Source of the DNA: Pyronema omphalodes
Taxonomy: Eukaryota > Ascomycota > Pezizomycetes > Pezizales > Pyronemataceae
Reading direction: 5' to 3'
DNA length: 64,000 nt
NCBI GenBank assembly: GCA_024516155.1
Contig: JAJJXM010000036.1
Coordinates: 372,001 to 436,000, forward strand
Shown: positions 1 to 11,750 of the stretch, piece after piece
Layout of the letters: every line of letters starts with the position of its first letter
How positions within the stretch are numbered: the first letter of the stretch is position 1
Notes under the pieces: model-generated
The model's input: the letters and a program-made list of their open reading frames with translations, nothing else
What the model was told of the DNA's origin: nothing
Databases searched by the model: none
Position numbers and translations under genes: made by a program

Positions 1-2600
1 GGGAAGATCCTGGTCAAATGGGACTCGGGAGCATGAGTCTAGTAAAGGCACTACTTGTTGGAATAGCAAACAACTTTTACAAACCTGATTTTTATAAACC
101 TGATTCTTATACATAAGTAGGCGTGGAACACAAAACCGGCAGAAAAGTTGAGGTGGCGGAGTGTATTGACTGAGACAATAGTGGTCTGATTCTACGTGAC
201 CATGGCGCAAGATACACCTAAGACAGAAGCCTTACATACGCCTTCACCGCCAAGACACATGAAAGTTAGGCGCTTTTTGATAATCGGAGAGATGCTAGCG
301 TGATAACAAGCTTATGATAGTAGACTGGGGGAAGAGGATGAGATGAAGACACTTACTGTTTAGATAATATGCCATTTGTACGAAGCTAGGTTATATGAGA
401 TTGATGCTAATGTGGAGTTTAGTATTTCCACAGGTTACTGTTTCTTTTTGAATAATTCAAATAGTGACAAAAGAAGTGAGAAAAAAGGTGATAACGGATG
501 AAAAATATTATCACGTGATTCTGAAACGTTATAGCCAATGGGTATATATACCGAAGCGCGTCATTCACCTTTCACCACGCACACTGCTGCACATTACCCA
601 CAAGCAAGCTGCAGCGTGCGGTCCGTGGAGTTACATAGAAGCTCCGAATCCTGTCATACAAGACAACTTCTTAAGAGCTGAATTACCTCGAACGACCGGC
701 GACGCGTTAAATTGTATAATCCGATATTGCTCAAAAAATCTCGAAAATCGAAGTATTGGATATTAAAATGCCACGGCTGAATAAAATGAAATTACCTCTA
801 AGTGTCAAGAGTTACCTGAGGCACCATCAGGTGTTAGGTATCCCACATTTTAACTGCGTGCTGGGCCTGTAACCTCGTCAGGGTCGCTATGACTGGATGT
901 GTACATATACACACGAACTGCGATGCTCCTTATGAGGATTACATTATGGACCTGAGCTCTATGTGCACCACACCCAAGGTATCGGGTAGGAATCGGAGTC
1001 TGAGGATCGCCGCCGCATGGCTTTACCCATAACCCGGTCTTTGCGGGATGCATCATGCACATGACCGTTCATTGTGGAGGTCAAAGTCTAGAACCCCAGG
1101 TAGAAGGTTCTAATCGATGCGGAATACCAGGTAAATATCATCTTTGCACTGCCATCATTAATACCATGGTGTCTATGGGCCATAAAGAGCCTGGGCAACT
1201 ACCCAAGGTAATTGGACATAATTCCAGTTTCTTCTGTTCTGAAGAACCCTGAGGTATTGTGGATGTATGCTTGGAGTGATTACTTTGCACTGCCATGTTG
1301 CGCACGAGGAATATTGTCACCATTGCGCACAATATCTACCTGAGGTTGAAGTCGAGGGCGGTTGTGAAGCATCTTGAGAGGCTGTATGATAAATGTTTAT
1401 GTAACAAAGGTCAAAGCGTAATTCGAGCGAATCATAATGCATGTTGTATCATTGCCCGACTCCGAGCGAATATCCGCAGCTGCACTCACGGGTTGTTTGA
1501 AGTTCGCGCCCATCTGATTCCAGACGTATGAATACGAGAGGAATGAATGTGCAAGTCTTGCGGTGATCGAGGCTTAGTTTGATAGACGGATTCTGAAATA
1601 TCTTTACCACAAGCGTGTGTTCCATGGAAGTTATGACCGTGTATATATCCAGCGCTGGTAAGTTATGTAGTAGTATGGAATTATCCGGTAAATTTCAATC
1701 CAGACGAGCCAGTAAATACATTTGAAACCCGAAATGGGCACATGTTAGATAAATCCGATGGATATTATAGATAATAATATCCCGCATAATGTTCATGGCG
1801 TTTAACATTTGGAGCCTCAGTGGCGATTTCAAATGGAACTGGTCAACAAAATTTGATTGCATATAATGTCTTATGTCTCTGGACAGGACATAGAGTTCTC
1901 ACTCGGATCCTCAAAATTTTACAGGTCACAGCATCGAAATGTGCAATATTGTGCGGGAACTCGATGGCTGTGCAATAGTACATTTGGTCCTGTTTGATAC
2001 AGCTCTTGTAATCGTGAGCAGGACATCGATCTGGAAAACCGGCGAATCTTTGTTGCGACTAGGGCAGACTCCCATGAATCCTGGTCCATCCATGGATTCG
2101 GCTAGGGTTTTAGACATATATCCATATTCCAGAGCTCTGGAGTCTGTTAGATCGCCTCTAAACGCGGATGCGGGGACGGCTTAATAGATTCCGAGCAACC
2201 GTTTCTATATGCGACGGCTGAATAATAATGCTGAGTTGAATTTATATTTCAAGTGAATATGTGCGCTAACCTGATGCAGTACCGGGAATATATCGCTACA
2301 GAATTAAGATGTTGTCGTGCCTCAGCCCCCGGCCCGGTATGTATATCCTGCGTTCCCCGACAAACCATCCCCGATTTCAAAACCATAAAAAATACCATAT
2401 CGAAATCGTAAAATTCTTCCAACGTCATAGATCGACCAAAGCAACCCAAGGTACTGTAGTGAGAACCTGGTCATTTCCCCCCGGTTTTAAGGTCATGTCC
2501 CCATTATGAGGTTGCAATGCCACTTTCACTTCGCCATTGACAGATCCAATTTTCCGCCACAAAATGGAGTCATAGTTATTGAGCACACTGCACAATCGAC
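1..2600. other. Gene-poor AT-rich stretch
   Basis: I see no convincing gene here. The short open frames have no recognisable domain, no consistent splice structure and no clear start context. No tRNA, long repeat or inverted repeat stood out. It may be decayed sequence at the edge of an accessory region. Confidence 0.5.
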
Positions 2601-2604
2601 TAAC

Positions 2605-3384
2605 CTAAGGCCGTTTGCGCAGTGACCCGGGGTTGATGCGTTGGAATTGGATATTATCATCCAATGATGGGCGTTTAAAGCGCCAAGCAGAGGGGTTGGT
2701 CAGTGTTGCCGTCGTCGTCAAGTTCTCCTGAGCACATTTTCTAAGTCCCAGCGTAAGAACACACACAATATCGTCACGGTATGTGACTTGAACCGAAAAT
2801 TTGCGGGCTCCTTCAACGAATGCGCAGAATTGCTGCGCACAATTCAAAAATGCGTGACAACCAAGAAAAAATAGGAATATTCGCACCCACATCTTTCATG
2901 TTCCTATCGTTCATGGACGGTCTGCTGGAAAAAAAAATATATAAGCTCAGAAGGTCTCCCACGAATTTTCTATAACTCATCACAGCAACAGAAGATCGAT
3001 TGCTAGAGCTTTTCCAATCATTCCTAGCCCGCCAACACGGTCAGTTAATGCAAATCTCTAGTTCCTTTATATGTTAGGTACTTGGACTGAATTCTGACTT
3101 CAACAGTTTTCAACTCTCCGGCATCATTTATTTCGACGAAAATGTCACCAAAGAACGAACCAGTCTGTAGACCCTCCGTGGAAGGTTGGGCCAAGACTGT
3201 AACTGTTCCTGGGATTTCGAGACGCAGCAATGTCCAAAACGCCATAGAAAATGTTGAAAAGGTTCTCCCTGAGAAAGGGGGCGACTCGAGCAGTGGAGGA
3301 AACTCGAGCGGTGGAGGCAAAAAGTGTAGGTCAACCAGTTTTTTTTCTGTGTGTCTTTTGGAAATATTCTCTGATGACGTATAG
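2605..3384. other. Unresolved coding-like segment
   Basis: Both strands look partly coding. On the plus strand an ATG at 3142 opens 80 codons with a basic segment and a Ser/Gly-rich run (SSGGNSSGGG) ending at 3384. On the minus strand a frame around 3320-3075 can be joined through a plausible intron (donor GTACCT, branch TAACTGAC, acceptor near 3020) to an open frame running to about 2790. I do not recognise either product. It could be a small lineage-specific gene, a remnant, or chance. Confidence 0.2.
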
Positions 3385-5170
3385 AGACATACATCCCGAC
3401 TTATGATTGATTCTGGAGGCTCGACGTTGAGATATTCTCATTTCCTCACATAAACCGGGGGTATTCTGAACTCATGGCTGAGGCGTTTTGCATAGCGATA
3501 GATTTGGTATTTTTTTTTCGTGGATTCTTTCGAATACGGTCTTTCCTTGGATGCTGTCGGTTTACTTGTTCTTTGGTTTGTAACTAGAGGTTTTTCTTGG
3601 AGGAGTTAGCAAATTTATTATGCATTAACAATCATTATTTGGGGTTTACTCTATTTTTAAACTTCTTGCATGTAACATAATAGGGCTGCATAACCGACTC
3701 TGGTAAGCCTCATTGACCGATCCCCCTCGCGTAACTTTGACATCACCTTCAACCAGCAACAGAATCTCGACGAAGTCCGCGTCTGCTTGATAAATACTAT
3801 TCCAAAGTCACTTCCAGAACCCACCATCGACGGAGTCAGAGCTCAAATTCTCTTACAGGCCGATCGAGACCTGCGCATCGCGCAAACGCGAAAGAAATCT
3901 CAATCAAATCAGAGTGTAGCTGCTCACCGCAAGCGGTATCATTACGCAACATGGCATGTTGTGTATCGCACGAAAATCTCAGATTCCCTACCATCGCTCA
4001 TGTCGCACCTACTCTATCATTGATCGTGCGTTCGCCAAGTGACAGTTAGGTAGATTCAATCACTTTCCGCTCGATATCCAGAGATATTGCCGCCGTATGA
4101 GGTTTCGCGACCGAGATGAATGAGTATGGTGTACCCCTTCTTATATCCTCAACTTTTTGACTGCCGAGAATCATTACCGTTAATGCCTCCAATAGATTGC
4201 TCGTTTCAAGCTTACCGCAGCCCCCGTTTTCGTATACACCCTACAAGGACGACGACAATTCATGATTCGATCGATTTCGTAACTGCAACTACATATGGTC
4301 CTGCTGTATCTAGATGTCTGGCAAAGAGAAACATCAATATGCACGGCTGAAGCCTAACGTGTCGAAGAAAAAAAATATTGATTTGATCGATTGTAACGTT
4401 ACCATAACGAAGGCTAGTACCCCCCAGAATGTCGGTTTCCTCTGTCATTTAGACTTTTATGGCATCTGCTGTGAACCCACATGTGTGAGGTCCGCACTGT
4501 GAATTCGCCAATGGTTCTACAGGAGAAAAACAAGCTCTAGCGTCTCACGCGGCATGCCATGGCGCACGATGACCATCTATTCGTTCTGATACCTACATAG
4601 GCTCTGAAATTACAAACCCTTGACCGTCACCCTAAACCCTAAAAATCCTACCAAGTCCTTTTGACGACAGTGGAACTGATACAGGTTTCCCAGCGCGGAA
4701 AGCTATCTGGTTCTGGCTTTCCAGCTTACAGCCTGGTCTTCCTTGTAGTCCTATCAGAAAATTCAGCTTACTTTTAAGTGCACAAGGGCGGCTTACTGAC
4801 AGCGGCTTGCATTCAAGGAAGAATTTTTACAGTGGTATCAGATATACACCATTGGGACATAATGCAAATTTTGACGTGTACGGCAATTTCCTTGGCCAAC
4901 AATAAAAAATAATTACTTCCTTAGCGATGAACTGACCACCAAAACAAAACATGCCCCCACAAACCTCGTCTTCATGCGTCCTTATCACTTACTATTCTAT
5001 CATCATACCAATATTTTCGACGTTTACGCCAATGAAAAGTTAAGGGCGTGATATTTAAAAAGACAAAACTATGTGCATCGGGAAAATATTCCAAATACCT
5101 CCATATTCGTGCCGCAAGTTCAATCCACCAAACGAAACTACTTCGCGATCTCATCAACTGTTGCTAAAAG
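3385..5170. other. Intergenic, no gene seen
   Basis: Only short frames without domains. A two-unit telomere-like motif (CCCTAAACCCTAAA, near 4630) is too short to mean anything. Nothing else is evident until the ankyrin-repeat remnant that begins near 5180. Confidence 0.45.
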
Positions 5171-5261
5171 CTTTAATCGCCAAAGATCGAGTGTACAGTC
5201 CATCAGTAACCCCGGCTACGAGGAGCAGCTGCACAACTGATTTGTGGCGGAACATGGACGC

Positions 5262-5470
5262 CACTGGAGGACTTCCCATCGCTCTATTGGGGGCGGATAG
5301 AACAACCTCAACTTCATCTATTCGATAGCAATAGAAAATCTGAATAGACAGGGGGGTAGGGACCCCCTTGTCTATCCTAGTGCTCTATTCGCGTTCTATA
5401 GAAAATATTTTTTTGTGGTGAAATGGACTCTCACGTCCGTTGCTATAGAGCGATGGGAAGTCCTCCACTG
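5262..5470. mobile_element. 209-bp palindromic insertion with 26-bp terminal inverted repeats
   Basis: The ends 5262-5287 and 5445-5470 are inverted copies of each other, matching at 25 of 26 positions (CACTGGAGGACTTCCC... against CAGTGGAGGACTTCCC...). The centre holds a smaller G/C-rich palindrome at about 5347-5373. The insertion sits inside the ankyrin-repeat array of the NLR gene: repeat code is visible on both sides in the same orientation (to the right from 5471; to the left about 5180-5261, minus-strand RHKSVVQLLL). No clean target-site duplication could be fixed. It behaves like a small non-autonomous TIR element or a local inverted duplication. Confidence 0.6.
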
Positions 5471-8400
5471 TCAATGCAGTCCTGCCATCCCTGTCCTTCG
5501 AGTGGATGTTGATACAGTCTGCATGAAGGAGCAGCTTCACGACTGAATCGCGGCCGTTCGCGGATGCTAAAGTTAATGCAGTGCTGCCGTAATTATCTTT
5601 CGAGTTGATGTCGGTACCGTCTGCCTGGAGTAGCAGCCTCACGACTGAATCATGGCCATACCAAGATGCCCTTAACAATGCAGTACAGCCTTCCTTGTCC
5701 TTCGAGTTGATTTCGACACCGTCTGCCTGGAGGAGTAGCCTTACGACTGAATCGTGGCCTTTTGCGGATGCTAACAATAATGCAGTACAGCCATTCTTGT
5801 CCTTGCTGTTGATATCGATATCGTCTTTCTGGAGGTATAGTTTCACCACTGAATCGCGGCCCTTTGCGGATGCTAATCATAATGCTGTCCGGCCATCCTG
5901 GTCCTTCGGGTCGATTTTAATGCCGTCTGTCTGGAGGAGCAGCTTCACGGATGAATCGTGACCATTTCTTGAAGCCCATGCCAGAGCAGTCCTGTCATCC
6001 TTATCCGTCAAGTTGATGTCGATACCTGCTGACTGGAGGAGCAAATCTATAACTGAATCGTGGCCGATTTCAGATGCCCATAACAATGCAGTCCAACCAC
6101 AATTGTCCTTCGAGTTGATGTCGATGAATTCTGACTGGAGGAGCAGCTTCACAACCGAACTATGGCCCTCTGTGGATGCCCATAACTATGCAGTCCAGTC
6201 ATGCTTGTCCTTCGAGTTGATGCCGATATTGTCTGCCTGGAGGAGTATCTTCACGACTGAATCGTGGCCATTTTTGGATGCCCATGACAACGCCGTACGG
6301 CCATTACCATCTGCTAGGTTGACATTGACATTCTTCCTTAATAATAGACGGACAATTTCCACGTTTCCCACACAAGATGCCTGCAGCAACATTGTACTAC
6401 CGCCCAATTTGGTGTTAAAATCAACGGTTTGGCTCGAGCCATCAAGGAGGTTTTTGAAACTATTCTCCAAGCCACAACTGATAGCAAACTGTAAGCGAAG
6501 ATGAATTTGGCTTGAAGGAATGTATTCATGTTCGTCTCTGTCGTAGTATCTGTGCCAGCCACAGAAATGGGACAGGAATTCCGAACGAAATCCCGTTGAA
6601 ATACGATTGAGGTTCATTCTGTCGGGAAAGAATTCATGTATCATATCAGCTGTGCATGCATTCTCATCACGCAGGTGATACCCGAAATTATTGATTGCAT
6701 AATCCAAAAAACAGAAACTCGCCTGACGGCGAAGCTTGGCATCCTCGCTAACTTTTGCTTGTGTGTCGTCTATGTACCGTTCATCGTCGTTGAAGCGCAT
6801 ATATTGCAAGCATGTGAATGCTATCTCGGTATGACCATGGTGGAATATTTTGCTGTCCTCGTTTAATTGCATCAGGTAATCGTGGAGAGACTTATGGACA
6901 AGTCGGACAGTGGATGTTTCTTCATCAACAATGATCAGGCCTAGGCACCAATCTGTCAGTGATTTATCCGAAGGAAAGTTGTCCCAATCTAGTGTCTTAT
7001 CGTATGCCAGTGGTAGATTTCCATGTCGAATTTCGCTTGGATCAAACTCAACCGAGAGGGCATGGCGTAGCTCCATCACGGTTAATGGGCACCGGGCGAG
7101 AAACGACCACTTGAGAACGTCCATGGCTTGTTTAGATCTTTCGGATTCCTTGTTCTTAATCCTGCTGATTGTACTTTCGAACGCCATTTCGAGCTTGATA
7201 GGCATTTCCGAAAGTGCTTTACGTCTTTTGCTGATAGTTGTTTGGTCCAGTACGGCTTGTATTTGCAGCGCAGGGAGTAGGAACCTGAATTGAAGTCCGG
7301 TATTAGCTATCACCTTCAACACTATCGCTCTTGAATCAACACGTATGCAATGGACCATGATTAGAACCGCTGCACCAATGGAGCTCCTGGAAACTCACAT
7401 TCGGTCACAAGTCCCCATAATCCTCTCCAGGATTTCGTCTTTGAGCTTGTCGTCCATGCAGTCACTATTCCCGTCCTTTTCTATCCTATGCAAAACATAT
7501 TTTCTGATGTCATCCGGATGTGCCTCTACAACTAGGTAGTCCAGAGGACCAAGCCCGCAATTACGTTCCATGAGTTCCGGCCACTTAATATGCGGTCTTG
7601 TCGTGAAGAATATGCGGATTAGATCGCGTTGGTTACATTCTCTTTCAACTTTTGCTAGGGCTTGGATAAGATCTCCGCGGTGCTCCTCATTACACTCGTC
7701 CAACGCATCAATACACACATAGAACCTTCGTAGCTGCTTGGCAGTTTCCCCCAGTAATCGACATGCTTCAAGTAAATCAACATTCTTGTGTTCGTTGAGA
7801 TACTCTCTCAGTGTCGTAATGGTGTTTAGAGGTAATGAACCCGACTTGTTAAGTCTTGTTATGACTTGCTTCAGAAGCACGCCAATCATGTTCACCGTAG
7901 TTTGCGCCTTGTCGTCTTGGTAATCACAATACAAGCAGGCTACACAAACTCTTTCTTCTGACGAGAACTTGTAATCTAGATGATCGATGACGAGGGAGCT
8001 ACGTAATGCAGTGTTAGCTGGTTGAAGACCACGAAATTCTCGGGATTTACAACGTACCAAATAACAGACTTGCCCGCACCCGGAACTCCAGAACATGCTA
8101 AAACAGCACCAATATTACCATCTACTTATTGGCTATCGCTCCATCTCTGGAATACCGGTTCAAGTAGAAAACATTTTCCGGTGCCTTCAATCCGATGTTG
8201 CTGGATGTCGTGATGTCTTTTATAGGGTTCTAGCTGCGATATCAAAGGCCTTACTTGCCGAATTTCATCATCTGTAGGTTATTAGTTGAAATATTCCTCA
8301 TTGATTTCCGCATAAGGCACCTTGTAATTTCTGTTGAACATCGCTCATCCCGAGTGAGATATTTTGGACTTCTTCAATGTTGAATTGAGCCAGCTCAGAA

Positions 8401-9046
8401 ACCATAGCCTTTATCTCCGAAAACTCAGATATTTTCTGTTGTAAGTCTGAAGGTACGGAAATTGATAGGCTCTCCAGGTTCTTTGCGATATTCTCAATCT
8501 CTTGCCCATTCTCATCGAGCTGTAAAATCACGGCTGAGGATGTTCCTGACATGAGCTGACTGATATGCGTTAGACGCGTGATCTGTTAGAGAAAATTAAA
8601 CGTGTATAAACATACCAATTCCTGATCACCATTGAAAACTGAAAAATCTGTGCAAAACGCTGTAGAGAAACCATAGTTCGTTGAATCTCGTCCTTCTTGA
8701 GCGGCCACTTCATGCGTGTAACCCATCCTGGCAACTTTCTATTCGAGGAATCCCCCGTAAGACCTGCTAGTCTTCCACGGAGCTCTTCCAGCTGGTACTG
8801 ACAAGCTTCAATGGCTTTAACAAGCACGGAATTACTCTCGAATTTTCTTCCGTTAAGATCATCCTTCCCTAGTAGCATCATAAAATCCCTAAGAACTTGG
8901 CGCAATGCTGTAATTTCTGAAAGAAGACCCTGAACTTCGTCGGGGGCTGATTGAACTTCACCGACGTAGCTTTTCAGCATTGTAGCGATCTGACCGGCAA
9001 GACTGAGGAAGCCAGCGATGGCTGCAGCGATGCTTAATGGATCCAT
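5385..9046 (-). pseudogene. NACHT-ankyrin NLR (STAND) gene with three in-frame stops
   Basis: Exons on the minus strand: 9046-8616, 8559-8321, 8271-8058, 7998-7399 and 7284-5385, with introns of 56, 49, 59 and 114 nt that fit fungal consensus. They join to 1128 codons in one frame. The N-terminus (MDPLSIAAAIAGFLSLAGQI) is the helical domain common on fungal STAND proteins. The NACHT domain has an intact Walker A, GVPGAGKS, split from SLVIDHL by intron 3, followed by a Walker-B-like stretch (FYVCIDALDEC). At least eight ankyrin repeats (consensus GRTALxxASxxGHDSVVKLLLQ) follow. In-frame stops lie at 8126-8128 (TAA, 15 codons before the GVPGAGKS motif), 6186-6188 (TAG) and 5877-5879 (TGA), the last two at Leu-like positions of ankyrin repeats. 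The array is then broken by a palindromic insertion that supplies the final stop at 5385. Intact relatives act in non-self recognition. This copy is probably dead or allelic. Confidence 0.8.
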
Positions 9047-9764
9047 AGCTGATCGTCGACAGTGTCGATAGTGTTTTTAGATGTGAAATAACGCAGACGA
9101 ATAATATCAATACAGCAGCGGAGAACGGTGGTAGTCGGTAATGAGGGAGTCAGTGAGACTGTGATCCTGAATCGAAAAACATAACATACCCCGCATGCCC
9201 CGCATTTCCATATTCTGCTGAGGAGGCTCTGAGATTTATGCACGTCATATACGAGACTGTAGACGAAATCAATAGACGCTATGTCGATCCTACCGTGGTC
9301 CTGCAATCCCACAACTTGATCAACTACAACAAAAGATGATTAAGGGTGCATGAATGGCTAGGCAACCCGAAGCATACTTAGCCTAAACTATATAACATTA
9401 TGCTCCTACATTTGGGGCAGTTTTTAATCAACTTTATCTTTAATTATAAAAAAGCCAGCCAATGGCGAGTGCCATTCAGGAGGTTTTTGCAGTTCGGGGC
9501 TTTATTGCGTCAAGTGGACCCCCACTACACTAGTTTCGTTATGGCCGTAGTGATGTTATGTACACAGATAACTACATTAGGCATAGTACGAGTGATACCA
9601 AGTGCAGTCTCATATTGCATCACTCGATCTTTCCTAAAAGGGCTTAGTTTCCCGGCAACGAGAGTGGAGCCCCGCGCTGATTTGAGCCTTCTAACGATAC
9701 ACTATCTGCAACCTGAAGCTTAATAAGCAGATCCATAGTCTAGCCGTCACCTACGATCCCGTTC
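9047..9764. other. Upstream region of the NLR pseudogene
   Basis: No gene supported. The minus-strand frame overlapping the NLR start lacks domains and is probably leader or promoter DNA. Confidence 0.4.
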
Positions 9765-9767
9765 AGT

Positions 9768-10004
9768 GGCGAAATTCCCATAAGACTATAGCAACGGTAT
9801 AGCAACAATTTTTCTATTGCGTTTTACAGCAGATTTCAGCCATAAATTGTTTCGAATCCCTTTATTTCAACTCAGGGCGTCCCTGTCACCATCTCCGATG
9901 TAATTACAGAGTTACAGCTGTTAGATCGATCGGTTGTTATTGTGTCTTGTTGTAAAAGGCAATAGAACAAGTGTTGCTACATATAACCTTACGGTTAGTT
10001 CTCC
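9768..10004. mobile_element. MITE copy 1, 237 bp, 3-bp TSD
   Basis: The left end reads GGCGAAATTCCCATAAGACT. The right end, reverse-complemented, reads GGAGAACTAACCGTAAGG. Both ends then carry related TAGCAACA...CTATTGC subterminal sequence, and ATTTTACAGCAG-like motifs occur inside. It is flanked by AGT on both sides (9765-9767 and 10005-10007). It has no coding capacity. A second copy with the same end architecture lies at 56131-56362. A 3-bp duplication is typical of PIF/Harbinger-type elements, although AGT is not the usual TWA. Confidence 0.7.
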
Positions 10005-11650
10005 AGTCTTCTTGTCCTGCCGAGTGGATCGGACGGCATTTTTGCGGCCTCACTCAACTGTGGACTGGACAGGACGGGACCGTAGCCCCAGACAGATCGT
10101 TGGAAGCTCTGAAAAGGAAGACTACTCTCAACTGAGGATCATACAATCTGTGACGGTTCCCGTATATACCGAAACTAGTGGCATCAATTGTGTGCTATCT
10201 TTCAAGACGCGCTATAATAAATAAATGAATAAATAAATGAAAATAAATACATAAACGGATTCGAATACTTTTTTTCTCCACAAGCCCTCTGTTAAATTGT
10301 AATTTATGATACACATTAACTAATCACCTCTCAATCCACATAAGTCTTTGAAATACACACCAACACCCATCATCCACCACAAAGGGTTTCGGAATCTACC
10401 AAAGGCTCCAAAGGTTTCGGAATCTACCGAAGGCTCCGAAAGCTCCGAAAACCAAAACTGCACCAAAGAAAAAAGCTGCATACATATAACTACACTTTTC
10501 AACCCCAAATTACAAAATTGCAAATACCCATGTAAGGGGGTCATTGTTTTAAGTTGCAAGTGCTGATGGGGGTGATCAGGTTCTTGCACTTTATGTACCT
10601 TAATATGTACACTTGTACCCTTTTCTTTTTTTCTTTTTTTTTTCGGTATAGCGGGGTTTTTCTGGATTTAGGGATTTATGGATAGTCTAGCATATGTACT
10701 ATATACATACGTAAACTACGTAAACTACGTAAAATGGAAGCCGGATTTTGAGATTCCAGGCTTTCGAGATTCCGGGCTTTTGGGTTCTTTGGTTCTTTGG
10801 TTCTTTGGTTAATTAGATTCTCAGGGTTCTTTGAGTTCTTGGGGTTCTCAGGATTCATCAGTTTACATCACAGGGTCTTCTGGAACCTGGAACCTAGAAG
10901 TAGTAAAACTGTAGTATAATGGTTATGTTATACATTATTCAGACCTGTCACCTGAGTATAAGCTGTGAAAAGACCGATTTTTATCACCGATTACCTATTC
11001 CCACGCTCATTGCCTGTTCCCGCTCTGATTAATGGCCATAAACTAAGAGAACCGATGCGCTCATATATAGCCTCATATAGGTGACAAGGTGTCAAGGTGT
11101 CAGGCACGTGCTGCGTGCATAGCTACCGAAAGTACTGATGTCCATCGTTCTATATACCATCATACTGTATACACACCCGTCATACATATAGGCCGGCCCA
11201 TGATCCATCGTATCTACAGTCTACAGTCTATAGGCTCCAAACGCATCGGTTATAACCTCTAACTCAGACTCAAGCTAGCTCAAAGTATTTATGTACCAAT
11301 AACTAATAACCAATAACTACAGCCCCGGTGGGCCCCAGAAGCTTAAGAAAAAGAGAAAAAGGAATAAGAAAAAAAAAAAAAACGGTTAGCACTATATTTA
11401 GATTTCCTTTTACTCTTTCTTTTTTGTCCTTTTTTAAAAAATTCTTTTTGCTGCATTTGAAGCTTTGAACGATAGCAGAACGGATGGATGGTTTGGTATA
11501 CCGCAGCTCTAGAAGGAACTGAAAAGTAAGTTTTCCACAATCTCCACAGCAAAAGCCATGTTGAAACATCAACTCCGATCCTCACTACATATTACCAACT
11601 CACGAATTCCTTCTAAATGAGAATAAATAAATAAGGAAAAAAAAGAATGT
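10005..11650. other. Intergenic with short tandem repeats
   Basis: No gene seen. It holds two nearly identical 28-bp units at about 10385-10440 (GGTTTCGGAATCTACC...), a TTCTTTGG minisatellite near 10785-10810, and several A- or T-runs. The frames on either strand are low-complexity. Confidence 0.5.
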
Positions 11651-11750
11651 TGACGGAAGTGGGACTTGAACCCACGCTCAGTTTCCCGAACCAGGAATCG
11701 ATATTAAGGTAACCTTAACCTGGCGCCATAACCAACTCGGCCATCCCGCC
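11651..11750 (-). tRNA. tRNA-Leu (anticodon AAG) with a 16-nt intron
   Basis: The minus strand folds as a class II tRNA. Acceptor GGCGGGA pairs with TTCCGTC, leaving discriminator A. The anticodon stem CCAGG/CCTGG encloses TTAAGG, then an extra 16 nt, then T. The T-arm is GTGGG-TTCAAGT-CCCAC. A long variable arm (TCGG GAAA CTGA) fits leucine. Anticodon AAG reads CUU/CUC. The intron lies one base 3' of the anticodon, the canonical site for nuclear tRNA splicing. Confidence 0.92.

Noticed and set aside
4630..4644. Telomere-like CCCTAAACCCTAAA
   Set aside because: Only two units, within an ordinary sequence; not evidence for a telomere or an internal telomeric tract.
5877..6188. RIP (C-to-T) as the source of all NLR stops
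   Set aside because: The TAG stop lies where a neighbouring repeat has TTG, which needs a transversion, and nearby DNA is not visibly depleted in C; at most one stop (CAA to TAA) fits.
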